Assembly: GCA_963664045.2 (NCBI GenBank) | Contig: CAXXGT010000014.1 | Location: forward strand, 248,001 to 312,000 | Direction of reading: 5' to 3' | DNA from: JAPPHA01 sp963664045 | GTDB lineage: Bacteria; Pseudomonadota; Alphaproteobacteria; Rhodobacterales; Rhodobacteraceae | Length of the DNA stretch: 64,000 nt | In this document: piece after piece, positions 28,883-37,156 of the stretch | How the letters are laid out: each line of letters starts with the position of its first letter | Position numbering within the stretch: position 1 is the first letter of the stretch | Program-made: the position numbers and the translations under genes | Notes under the pieces: generated by a model | Databases searched by the model: none | What the model saw: the letters and a program-made list of their open reading frames with translations, nothing else | What the model was told of the DNA's origin: nothing

Positions 28883-29782
28883 TCAGAAACGTCCGGGATC
28901 GAGTAGGGCCGCAGGAGGGACCCGGCCCAGGATGATCCCTACACGGCAGTCGGCACCGTCCACAACAGACGGGTTCGGCACCGCATTGAACGCAACATCG
29001 ATCCGGTGTGCCGCGCCGTCGGCCGCCGGCAATTTTTCCGCCAGCCATCCTGGCAACGGCCCTGCGGTCACGGACGTTAGCACTCCTGGAATCGAGAGCA
29101 TTTTTCCTTCGCGCATTGGCACATCCACGGTGGCAGCCAAACCCAGTTTGAGGCGTTGTGCCACGCGCGAATCGAGCCGTGCTACTGCGTGCATCGGCAC
29201 ATCTTCCGCGACGGGTTCGCTACGGATGCGGGCGATCGGCGCACCGGCGTAGAGGTGACTTCCGGGCTCCGAATTCAGCGCCATCACCTCTCCGCCGCTT
29301 TCCGTGACGATCATCTCGCGCACGGAACGGAGCGCCTCCATCTTCAGCGCCTCTGCCCTAGCCGCAGCCAGCGTCAAGGCCAAGGCGTCGTCGCTATCCG
29401 CCGCCCGCATGGCGTCCTGCTCAAGGAGATCGACCCGGTCGCGCAAGGCGGCGACTTCGCGCGCCAGTTTCGGCATGCTCTGCCGGGCAATCGGCGAGCC
29501 CTCTTCCACGCGGTCCCCGGGAGCGACAAAGTATTCCAGCAAGTGCCCGGTTTCGGTGGCGACCACATGGTGGCGGGCTCCCGGTTTGATCAAGACGCAT
29601 TCAATCGTGAATCCATTCTCGATGCTGCCGAAGAGCGACCAAACAAGCAGCCAAAACACGAGGAAAGCGATACCAGCCAGCACAATGAGTTCATGCGGCG
29701 CCGTTACGGTCAACAGATGATCGAGTTGCTGGCGTTTTCTTCTGCTCGCAGCGGTCTCGTTCAGTCCCAGCCTGTTCAACAT
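28883..29782 (-). CDS. HlyD-like membrane fusion protein of NHLM export system
   Basis: 299 residues. One N-terminal membrane helix (about 33-53) is followed by a lipoyl-like/coiled-coil periplasmic part. This includes the biotinyl-lipoyl signature region GHLLEYFVAPGDRVEEGSPI and a helical hairpin (about 105-155). It links the inner-membrane ABC exporter to the outer envelope. It is shorter than classic HlyD but normal for NHLM adaptors. It is the first gene of the exporter operon and divergent from the precursor gene, so the 260-base region between them should control both. Confidence 0.85.
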   Translation of the reverse strand: MLNRLGLNETAASRRKRQQLDHLLTVTAPHELIVLAGIAFLVFWLLVWSLFGSIENGFTIECVLIKPGARHHVVATETGHLLEYFVAPGDRVEEGSPIARQSMPKLAREVAALRDRVDLLEQDAMRAADSDDALALTLAAARAEALKMEALRSVREMIVTESGGEVMALNSEPGSHLYAGAPIARIRSEPVAEDVPMHAVARLDSRVAQRLKLGLAATVDVPMREGKMLSIPGVLTSVTAGPLPGWLAEKLPAADGAAHRIDVAFNAVPNPSVVDGADCRVGIILGRVPPAALLDPGRF

Positions 29783-29928
29783 GGACTACGAATCCTGGAC
29801 TCGCCGTGTTTTCCGGCTCTCAGACAGTTCGCTATCGACACAGCGCCAAGGGTGTCGACGCAAGTGACCGGTTGATACGGGATTGGTATCGATTCGGACG
29901 ATTATCGTATTGACGATGGTCTTTCTCA

Positions 29929-29960
29929 AGTTTTAATTTATGTTATTGAGTTTTAATTTA
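29929..29960 (+). repeat. tandem direct repeat AGTTTTAATTTA, 20-bp period, upstream of precursor
   Basis: AGTTTTAATTTA occurs at 29929-29940 and again, identical, at 29949-29960. The start-to-start distance is exactly 20 bases, close to two helical turns. The repeats lie in an AT-rich patch in otherwise GC-rich DNA, between the divergent HlyD-like and precursor genes. Such phased direct repeats are typical binding sites for response-regulator dimers; the regulator is not identified here. Confidence 0.6.
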
Positions 29961-29980
29961 CGGTTCTGTAACCGACGGGA

Positions 29981-30007
29981 TTGAGGCCAAAAGGACTGCG
30001 GCCTCAA
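29981..30007 (+). promoter_or_regulatory. hairpin in the precursor 5' leader
   Basis: TTGAGGCC (29981-29988) and GGCCTCAA (30000-30007) form a perfect 8-bp stem around an 11-base loop. It ends 36 bases before the precursor ATG and leaves the Shine-Dalgarno GAGGAG free. It could stabilise the mRNA or act as an attenuator. No T-run follows. Confidence 0.45.
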
Positions 30008-30043
30008 CTTCAGGAAACTCCAATTCCGGTGAGGAGAACAGAT

Positions 30044-30319
30044 ATGGAATGGCAAACTTTTGCAGAAACGCCGTTACAGTCGGCCGAGGATATTCGGCGC
30101 CAGATAACGGACAGGGCGATCACCGACGACAGGTTTAGGGCTGCACTGGTGTCAGAACCGAAGGAAACGATCTCGAAGGAATTGGGTTTCGATCTTCCTG
30201 ACGACATCCAGATCAAGGTCCACGTGAGCGATGAGAGCACGCTTCATCTGGCCTTGCCAGCCACTGAACTCAGCGAGGAGCAACTCGAGGCGATCGCTGC
30301 TGGCCGTTGTTGCTGCTGA
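30044..30319 (+). CDS. NHLP-family RiPP precursor peptide with C-terminal RCCC core
   Basis: 91 residues from the ATG at 30044, preceded by GAGGAG. Residues about 10-80 form a nitrile-hydratase-alpha-like leader, with the pattern RFRAALVSEPKETISKELGF, then LPDDIQIKVHVSDE, then LHLALPATELSEEQLEAIAAG. This is the form used by NHLP precursors of proteusins and TOMMs. The protein ends G-R-C-C-C-stop. If the C39 exporter cuts after Ala-Gly, as double-glycine-type peptidases do, the core would be just four residues with three consecutive cysteines. The cysteines are expected substrates of the YcaO cyclodehydratase encoded at 37157. Flanking hairpins and upstream repeats suggest dedicated control. 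Confidence 0.9.
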   Translation: MEWQTFAETPLQSAEDIRRQITDRAITDDRFRAALVSEPKETISKELGFDLPDDIQIKVHVSDESTLHLALPATELSEEQLEAIAAGRCCC

Positions 30320-30331
30320 AGGGTGACCCCG

Positions 30332-30363
30332 CCATGCACCATGAAAATATTCACGGTGCATGG
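30332..30363 (+). terminator. hairpin just downstream of precursor (attenuator-like)
   Basis: CCATGCACC (30332-30340) and TGAA (342-345) pair with TTCA (350-353) and GGTGCATGG (355-363). One A-C mismatch and an AATA loop interrupt the structure, which begins 12 bases after the precursor stop. No T-tract follows, so it is more likely a stabilising or partial-termination element than a full terminator. Confidence 0.5.
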
Positions 30364-30873
30364 TAAACTCCTGGATACGGGGCACTCCGGGCGAAAACCC
30401 GTACATTGCCCTTGGGAGAGCGGCGCTGTCGCGGGGAAATTGCAGACAGCATTTGATGTGGCCGTTGCGGGCATTTGTCTTCTGAACGACCTAGGCGTCG
30501 GGAAACGTTCGTTGGCGCAGTTTGTTCCTGTTACGCGAGATAGTCAGGACGCTGTTGGTAGCCGCTCTCGGGAATTGACCTTTCAACAATGATCCGAAGT
30601 TCACCGGCTTGCTTCCGGGTATCAGCGGCACCGGTGAAGTGCGGCTTGCCGCGCAGTACGGTAGTGTTTGCTGACCTCATGTATCGTCTTGGCTTCGCAG
30701 GGCGGCGCGCTGAAGAACGAACCAGTTCCTCATGCGGGACGGCGCGGATAGCGTCATGCCGGATCAAACCTCCCGGCAACGTCCTGGCACCCTTGGTGCG
30801 TTTCCGCCAGGCCGACCAATTCGAAAAGCGACCATGACGACACGAGTGCGATGAAACTGTCGCGAAGGGGACA
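30364..30873. other. intergenic region between precursor and RND gene
   Basis: About 510 bases. Open frames of 80-90 codons (30323-30592 and 30589-30837) have no NHLP leader pattern, no good ribosome-binding site and no recognisable similarity. No second precursor is seen. The region probably holds untranslated mRNA and perhaps a separate promoter for the RND gene. Confidence 0.5.
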
Positions 30874-33204
30874 GTGGTGACGGATAAGCCAGACGCCGAA
30901 GTGCGGGACTTCCGGGCTCGGTTCGGGGAGTGGACGGTCACAGCCCGCTGGTGGATCGTCGTTGTGACCCTGGCGTTCGCCGCATTGGTGGCGAGCGGCG
31001 TATTGCACCTCAAACCTTCGACTGATTACCGGACCTTCTTCAGTGACGACAATCCAGAACTTGTTGAGTTCGAATCGTTTGAGAGTACGTACGAGAAAAG
31101 TGACAATGTCCTCGTGTTGATCGTACCGGACGACGGCGACGCGACATCAGAACAGGCTCTCGCATCCTCCGTCTGGCTGGTTGAGACAGCGTGGAAGACA
31201 CCTTATGCGTCGCGCGTTGATTCGATCATCAACTTCCCGCTCATGACTGCGGAAGACGACGACCTGTATGTGCGTGATCTGGTCGACCCGGAGAAGATCC
31301 AGGATGCACATGAACGCGCCTGGATCCGGAAAGAAGCGCTCGCCGAACCGCGGCTTGCAGGCAACCTCTTGGCGCGAGATGGAAGTGTCAGCGCCATCAA
31401 CATCACGGTGAAGCTGCCTGACGGCGACAACGCGGCGAATACAGCGGAAGTCGCGGAATTCGTTCGCAAAATCGCAGCCGAGGCAGAAGAACGTTTTTCT
31501 GGCATCGACATCCGCCTGGTCGGCTTGGTCATCTTGAACCAGTCTTTCAATGAAGCGACGGTGGGCACCATGACCACGGTGTTGCCTGCATCCCTGGCTG
31601 CAATGGCGCTGATCATCGGCGTCCTGACGCGCGGCTTCTCGGGCCTGGCTGCAACCGGAACAGTCACGGTTATCGCCATTCTTGCGACCATGGGGCTGGC
31701 TGGCTGGGTCGGAATTCCGTTCTCGACATCGACATCCGCAACGCCGATCATCGTGTTGACCCTGGTCGTGGCCAGTTGCATGCACGTGCTTGTAGCCGTG
31801 CAGGAACGCATCGGAACCGGGCGTTCGAGCCACGAGGCCGTGGCCGATGCCATCGAGACAAACCTGAACCCGATTTTTCTTGCGAGCGCGACAACTGCGG
31901 TCGGCTTCCTGATGATGAATTTTTCGGAGGTGCCCCCATACCGGGACCTGGGGACGCTCGTTGCGATCGGCACCGGGATCTCGTTTGTCCTCTCGGTCAC
32001 ATTCCTGCCAGCGATGCTCGCCATTTTCCCCATGAGAAAACCCCTGCCGCAGCGGGCACTCGGGGGAATTGCAGCCATTGCCGAATTGACGATACGCCGA
32101 AGGCGCGTTCTGCTTTGGGCTTCGATTGTCGTGGTCCTGGTTCTTTCAGCGGGTATTCCGCGTAACGAACTGAACGATGTGCTGACGCATTTCTTCGATG
32201 AAAGAGTTCAGATACGCAGCGATACGGACTTTCTCGACGAGCACCTGAGCGGCAACACGGTGCTCGAGTACTCGATCGTGTCGGACGGGCCGGACGGTAT
32301 CGCCGAGCCAGCATTCATCGAGGATGTTTCTGACTTTGCCGACTGGTACAGGGCGCAACCGGAAACGCGCCACGTCCAGGTCATCAGCGATACGTTCCGG
32401 AAAATCAACATGAGCATGAACGGCGACGATCCGAACGCGTACCGGCTTCCGGAAGACCGCTCACTCGCTTCACAATACCTGCTCCTCTACGAACTCTCGC
32501 TTCCCTTCGGTCTCGACCTCAACAATCGCATCGACGTCTCCAAGTCGGCAACGCGGATGACGGTGACCACCCGAACACTTTCCACAAAGGAAATATTGAA
32601 GCTGGATGCACGCGCAACAGCCTGGCTTGCGGGAAACGCGCCAAACTTCTCCCGGGTCGATAGCACGGGCGCATCGCTGATGTTTGCACATATGGGCCAG
32701 CGAAACATTCGCGCTATGCTGGTCGGAACGGCGGTCGCCTTTCTCGTCGTTGCCCTTCTTCTCGTCGCGGCATTCCGTTCGTTTCGCATCGGATTGGTCA
32801 GCCTCGTGCCAAATTTCGCTCCCGGATTGATGGCGTTCGGACTTTGGGGCCTGGTCGTGGCCGAGGTCGGCCTCGCGCTCTCGGTCGTCATGGCCATGAC
32901 GATCGGCATTGTGGTGGACGACACCGTTCATTTTCTCAGCAAGTATTTCCGTGCACGGCGGGACTTCGGCCATTCGCCGGAAGACGCGGTGCGCTACGCG
33001 TTCCGGACTGTCGGCGGAGCACTATTCATGACCACGGTCATACTGGTGGCTGGATTTTCAGTGCTTGGCCTTTCCGATTTCCTTCCGACCGCGCAGATGG
33101 GGCAACTTACAGCAATAGTCATCGCACTTGCACTGGTGTGCGACTACCTGTTTCTCCCACCTCTCTTGATGACGGTGGACAGGCAACGAAATGTAAAAGA
33201 ATGA
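30874..33204 (+). CDS. RND/MMPL-family exporter
   Basis: 776 residues from GTG 30874 (or GTG 30877), with AAGGGG just upstream. Two repeated halves each have a first membrane helix (WWIVVVTLAFAALVASGVL; VLLWASIVVVLVLSAGI), a large periplasmic loop and a five-helix sterol-sensing-like bundle. This is the architecture of MMPL and hopanoid-type (HpnN) RND pumps, which move lipids or lipid-linked molecules to the periplasm. No dedicated adaptor is adjacent. The stop overlaps the methyltransferase start (ATGA). Its position downstream of the precursor on the same strand suggests export of, or immunity to, the product or a lipid partner. Confidence 0.85.
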   Translation: MVTDKPDAEVRDFRARFGEWTVTARWWIVVVTLAFAALVASGVLHLKPSTDYRTFFSDDNPELVEFESFESTYEKSDNVLVLIVPDDGDATSEQALASSVWLVETAWKTPYASRVDSIINFPLMTAEDDDLYVRDLVDPEKIQDAHERAWIRKEALAEPRLAGNLLARDGSVSAINITVKLPDGDNAANTAEVAEFVRKIAAEAEERFSGIDIRLVGLVILNQSFNEATVGTMTTVLPASLAAMALIIGVLTRGFSGLAATGTVTVIAILATMGLAGWVGIPFSTSTSATPIIVLTLVVASCMHVLVAVQERIGTGRSSHEAVADAIETNLNPIFLASATTAVGFLMMNFSEVPPYRDLGTLVAIGTGISFVLSVTFLPAMLAIFPMRKPLPQRALGGIAAIAELTIRRRRVLLWASIVVVLVLSAGIPRNELNDVLTHFFDERVQIRSDTDFLDEHLSGNTVLEYSIVSDGPDGIAEPAFIEDVSDFADWYRAQPETRHVQVISDTFRKINMSMNGDDPNAYRLPEDRSLASQYLLLYELSLPFGLDLNNRIDVSKSATRMTVTTRTLSTKEILKLDARATAWLAGNAPNFSRVDSTGASLMFAHMGQRNIRAMLVGTAVAFLVVALLLVAAFRSFRIGLVSLVPNFAPGLMAFGLWGLVVAEVGLALSVVMAMTIGIVVDDTVHFLSKYFRARRDFGHSPEDAVRYAFRTVGGALFMTTVILVAGFSVLGLSDFLPTAQMGQLTAIVIALALVCDYLFLPPLLMTVDRQRNVKE

Positions 33205-34061
33205 CCCTTGAAAAGGACGCCAAACGGCAAAGGGATACATCCGTCTCTGCATACTACGCGGACATGACGGACTGGCTGATAAAGGTCACCGGCGATTTGC
33301 GGACGATTCATCTCGGGCTTTGGGGGGGAACCGGTGTCGAGACAGAAGCGGACGCCCAGTTGCGCTCCATTCATGTTCTGGTCGAGGGATGCGGTCTCGG
33401 TCCCGGGAAACGGGTGCTGGACGCTGGTTGCGGCCTTGGCGGCCCCGCGGTCGCGCTGGCGAGGGAATACGGCGTATACATCACGGGTCTAACCAACTGC
33501 GAACCCCACGCCGTCGAGGCGACGGAGTTCGCCGCTCGGCATGGCGTGGACCACCTGGTCGAATTCCGCCATGGCGATTTCATGGACATGCCGTTCCCCG
33601 ACGCGACTTTTGACGTTGTCATCAATCAGGAGTCTTTCTGCTATGCGCCAGACAAACGTGCCTATTTGCAAGGCGTGAAAAGGGTACTCAAACCGACAGG
33701 GCATTGGCGGATGACGGACCCCGTACTCAGTGGAAAACCGATTTCCAAATCCCAGCAAGAGGTTCTCGTCGACGTGCAGCGGGGATACCGAATACCGCCC
33801 TTTGCCAAGTTGAGCGAAGTGCTGGAAACGCTTGAGCAGACCGGGTTCGAAATGCTTTGGGAGCGGAACCTCGACGAGGAAGTGTTACCGGAAACAGAGA
33901 GGCGCAGCAAATGGTGGAAGCTGGTGGTGTTCCTGACACCGCCGCCCAAGCCGGAAGACCTGTCCCTGCATGAGTTCATGCAGGCTACGGTTGATTTCGA
34001 TCGGCTGCTACGGAAAGGCGTGTTCACTTACCGTCTGGTATCGGCAACGAAGCCGGGGTAA
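33201..34061 (+). CDS. class I SAM-dependent methyltransferase
   Basis: 286 residues from the ATG at 33201, which overlaps the RND stop; the open frame further upstream lies inside that gene. Motif I VLDAGCGLGG (73-82) and the acidic end of strand 2 mark a Rossmann methyltransferase. The N-terminal YYADMTDWLI and HLGLWGG region resembles the sterol/tocopherol/small-molecule methyltransferases that contain a similar DxxxDxYxxxxG-H-GLW block. A second motif, FDVVINQESFCYAPDK, corresponds to post-motif I. It may methylate the peptide or a lipid; sequence does not decide. It converges on the unknown gene at 34083. Confidence 0.85.
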   Translation: MTLEKDAKRQRDTSVSAYYADMTDWLIKVTGDLRTIHLGLWGGTGVETEADAQLRSIHVLVEGCGLGPGKRVLDAGCGLGGPAVALAREYGVYITGLTNCEPHAVEATEFAARHGVDHLVEFRHGDFMDMPFPDATFDVVINQESFCYAPDKRAYLQGVKRVLKPTGHWRMTDPVLSGKPISKSQQEVLVDVQRGYRIPPFAKLSEVLETLEQTGFEMLWERNLDEEVLPETERRSKWWKLVVFLTPPPKPEDLSLHEFMQATVDFDRLLRKGVFTYRLVSATKPG

Positions 34062-34082
34062 GGTGCGCCTGCGAGAAATCCC

Positions 34083-35222
34083 CTAGCCGGAGCCATTTCC
34101 GCGGCGCGGCCAGCGGGACAACAGAAGGAACGCATGGGCATTGACGCGGGTCCAGCCCTTGCTGTCGATCACGATTGCGAAATGGTGGATCCGCTGCAAG
34201 AGCAGGAAAAGCCCGGACCGGCCGAGAAAAGGTTTTGCCGCAAACGACCAGTCGTTCATTTCCCGCAGTTTTCCGGGATCGGCAAGTCCTTCCTTCAGCA
34301 AGCCGTCGATCAAACCAGTCCAGCAATCCCTATCCTTGAACCATCCCGTGTCGTCAAAAATCGTGGCCGGAGAAAAAATCTGCAGTTCGAGCGGCGGCCT
34401 GATTCCGGCCGAGGTGACATCGAACTGGACTCCAAGTTGCATTCCGGCGATGGCGCCATATGCCTCGAGCCGTGACAAGGCCGAAACGACCGTTGCTTTC
34501 CGCCCGCGCCAACCTGCACGGCTCAGAAACGCGATGGCGGCTTCTGTCCCGGGAAACCCCAGTACGGTAAGGCGGAGCGCACCCTTTCGCGCCGGTGAGG
34601 CACCGATGGCACCGACGCGCGTGTCGGGTCCCATTGCAAGATATACACGCTCCTGGTGTCGGCGTTGTGCCTCATGCGGCTCCCCGCCGGTGGCGGTAGC
34701 CATGGCGTCAAACGCAAGCCTGAAATCCTTCTGGCACCCGCCGGAGTCGTCGCCCGCCAGTGTTGGCCGAACGGGGTACAACAGTGCGCTGACTTCAACT
34801 TCCTCACTCCGCAACTTGTCGATGCTGTAATGCAACACCACCCTGTCACCTACCACACGGCGCAACGGAGAATTCTTCTTGCCCGTTTCTTCAAGGAGGG
34901 AAGCGGCAGCGACCGTTTCCGGATCCCTGCCGGCAGATAACTTCGCCGCCTCGACAAATGCCGCCGACCGGGTGCCACCCAGCAACGACACCTCCAAACA
35001 AACGGCTGGCGGGGAATCATCGATCGGAAAGCCCAGCCACGACGGAAAGCCAGCCAGCGTCGGCGGCAAACGACGTGCACGCGCAGTCAGTTCCTTCAAC
35101 TCCTTGCGGCCGAACAGCAACGGGGAAAAGGTACCCTTCATGCGATCCAGAAGCTCTCCCAAAGAGCCGGCTTCCCGGTCAAGGCAATCCTCATTAGCGG
35201 ACCACTCGTCTTCAAAGCGCAT
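34083..35222 (-). CDS. uncharacterised protein A, paralogue of 35925-37043
   Basis: 379 residues from the ATG at 35222, chosen because MRFEDEW then aligns with MRFSEDW at the start of its paralogue; a GTG at 35249 is the alternative. No catalytic motif or membrane segment is recognised. The shared blocks are LPPTLAGFPSWLGFPI against MPATMGSFPFGFEIPL, VSLLGGTRSAA against VTLVGGSRTAA, a central VVG(D/R) region, LGVQFDVT against LGLHFDIT, and the C-terminal IHHFAIVID against IHHIKLGIT. A soluble alpha/beta protein of roughly 370 residues is likely. Its location within the cluster suggests a tailoring or substrate-handling role. Confidence 0.75.
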   Translation of the reverse strand: MRFEDEWSANEDCLDREAGSLGELLDRMKGTFSPLLFGRKELKELTARARRLPPTLAGFPSWLGFPIDDSPPAVCLEVSLLGGTRSAAFVEAAKLSAGRDPETVAAASLLEETGKKNSPLRRVVGDRVVLHYSIDKLRSEEVEVSALLYPVRPTLAGDDSGGCQKDFRLAFDAMATATGGEPHEAQRRHQERVYLAMGPDTRVGAIGASPARKGALRLTVLGFPGTEAAIAFLSRAGWRGRKATVVSALSRLEAYGAIAGMQLGVQFDVTSAGIRPPLELQIFSPATIFDDTGWFKDRDCWTGLIDGLLKEGLADPGKLREMNDWSFAAKPFLGRSGLFLLLQRIHHFAIVIDSKGWTRVNAHAFLLLSRWPRRGNGSG

Positions 35223-35924
35223 GGCGGCATCCCGGCTGGTCGAATCCACCTTTCGGCCTCAAGAAACCGCTGACGTCAAACATGGATGCTGACGGCTTGC
35301 CAGATGTACTCACGTATTTTCCGCCCGGAAAACCTGGCGACCCGGGCAGCGACCGCGATGGCACTGTCCGACTCACGGGTGTTTCGGGAGAGCGGCGTTC
35401 GCCATGACCGCCTCCAGTCCTTACCGGCAACCGACGGCACAGATGGCCAAATTCCGCGGCATCAAGCATAAACAAGAGTGACGATGCCTTCCAAGTTTCC
35501 GGCATGCCCCGAGAAGGCCGACAAGAGACCTTCCGGAATCGGTACTTGAAGCGAATCCACGGGAAGACCCGCAGTGCGTCGCCGGAGAACCCGGTGTCGG
35601 TAGGCAAGTGCGTCGCCGAGTGTCACCCGGGCGACCTGGCACCCAATGCTTCACAGCCGCCCGTTTGGCTGCCGGGTCCGCCGCCCGCGCAAACACGGGA
35701 ACCGCCCTGACCGTAGCAGTGGGTATTGCCATCGATTCCCTGTCCGGTAGAGGTTCGCACAGATGCGCGGCCCGGAAAAACCATGCATTGTCGTCTTCGC
35801 GCCAATCGCGGAAAGAGACTTCAGGGGGTGCAAACGACCGGGATGGGTACCGCCAGATCGGCATCTTTCGTTCTCTTTCCGGTTGCCAGTTGCTGCCTGT
35901 CTCCGTCGGGCGCGTTGCCGCCAT
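35223..35924 (-). other. region between the two paralogues; ORF coupled to B and possibly frameshifted gene
   Basis: An open frame of 167 codons (35924-35421, minus) begins with an ATG directly after the TAG of protein B, so it could be translationally coupled. Its second half has poor protein character. A different frame downstream (from about 35645) reads better: VTLGDALAYRHRVLRR, then GLPVDSLQVPIPEGLLSAF. This raises the possibility of one gene broken by a frameshift, or of a sequencing error. No family is recognised. It is annotated as an unresolved region rather than a gene. Confidence 0.35.
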
Positions 35925-37043
35925 CTAACCCGGCCCGCCGTCGCCTTTGGGCCGCATGCACATCATCAGGAAGAAGATATAGGCTTTTGCTTCTTCGACC
36001 CGGTCCCCGGTTATCCCCAGCTTGATGTGGTGTATGCCTTGCACCAGCATGATCGGCCCGGACCTGGCAATCAGAGTGGTCGAACCCGTCGACCCTCCGA
36101 CCAGTTCTTTCAGTTTGTCGGAAAGGGCATATCCGTGCTCGCCGATGCCATCGATAAGCGCCCTCCAGAACCGTATATCCTTCAGCCAATCCTGTTCCCT
36201 GGCAAAGAAACTCAGTCCCAGCCTAGAGCCCACACCGTTCCCGGTGATGTCGAAATGAAGGCCCAGATAGGCGAAAGCGCCGCGTTCCTCGAAGAGTGAC
36301 ACGACCCTGCGGACAGCCTGGACCTCCCCTAGCCACCCCGTGCGCTTAAGGAACGCCTCCACGTCGCGCGCAGTCTTGAAGCCCGCCGCCGCAATTCGCA
36401 TCGTCCTTGCTCGGGACGGAAACGTGCCGAAGGCCTTGATCAGCGTGTCCGTTGGCAACACCCGGTAGAGCCGCTCCAATTCCCTGAATTCGGCGGGGTC
36501 CGGCGCCCAGCCGCCCACGCGTACAATCGCGTCGTGGACCGCTTCCAGCTCCCGCAACCGTTCGCGGCCACCGGCCAGCGCATCGTCGGCAGGATAGAGA
36601 AAGACACCCGGATCAGGACGCTCGTCGCCGGGCTCCGGATCGATATCGTATTCGAGTAGCATTTTCCTGCCCACAACACTGCGAACCAGCGAATCCTCGC
36701 GGTCGGTCTCGTCCAACAGTTCGGCAAGTGTCGCCGTCGATCTATCCGCGCCGCCCGAACGCTTCCTGTCCTGGTAACCAGCCGCCGTCCGGCTGCCGCC
36801 GACCAGCGTGACGCCAAAATCCGCGATCGGCCTCGCATCGTGCAGCGGAATCTCGAACCCGAATGGGAAGCTCCCCATTGTCGCCGGCATTTCCCTTGCG
36901 CGCTCCAGCAGCCGGTCCCATCCGTTGCCATCAATGAAACGGGAAGAAATCCGCGGCCTGATCTGCGCCAAAAGCTGTGCCATGGTACCCGCGACAAGCT
37001 CCAGGCGTTCTTCCGTGTAAGTCCAGTCTTCACTGAATCTCAT
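35925..37043 (-). CDS. uncharacterised protein B, paralogue of 34083-35222
   Basis: 372 residues from the ATG at 37043; no clear Shine-Dalgarno. It is related along its length to protein A (see the shared blocks there) and is the better conserved-looking copy. It ends with IHHIKLGITGDRVEEAKAYIFFLMM, which has the look of a terminal beta-strand. It lies 113 bases downstream of the YcaO fusion on the same strand and so is probably co-transcribed with it. Prenyltransferase-like and other folds were considered, but no diagnostic residue supports any assignment. Confidence 0.8.
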   Translation of the reverse strand: MRFSEDWTYTEERLELVAGTMAQLLAQIRPRISSRFIDGNGWDRLLERAREMPATMGSFPFGFEIPLHDARPIADFGVTLVGGSRTAAGYQDRKRSGGADRSTATLAELLDETDREDSLVRSVVGRKMLLEYDIDPEPGDERPDPGVFLYPADDALAGGRERLRELEAVHDAIVRVGGWAPDPAEFRELERLYRVLPTDTLIKAFGTFPSRARTMRIAAAGFKTARDVEAFLKRTGWLGEVQAVRRVVSLFEERGAFAYLGLHFDITGNGVGSRLGLSFFAREQDWLKDIRFWRALIDGIGEHGYALSDKLKELVGGSTGSTTLIARSGPIMLVQGIHHIKLGITGDRVEEAKAYIFFLMMCMRPKGDGGPG

Positions 37044-37156
37044 GGCGCGATACTATCTGCGTGCCCACGGTGGCGGAAGGCGGAATGCTTGATCCGGGAT
37101 CATCCACTTCCTCGCGCCGGCATCTCGCCGCAGCCCATGAATGCCTCCGCCGTTCA

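Noticed and set aside
30323..30837. Two small plus-strand ORFs after the precursor considered as second precursors
   Set aside because: No nitrile-hydratase-like leader, no GG/AG cleavage site, weak ribosome-binding sites; one overlaps the hairpin.
34083..37043. Proteins A and B as DMATS-type prenyltransferases
   Set aside because: Length is similar, but none of the conserved basic residues or motifs of that family could be identified by eye.
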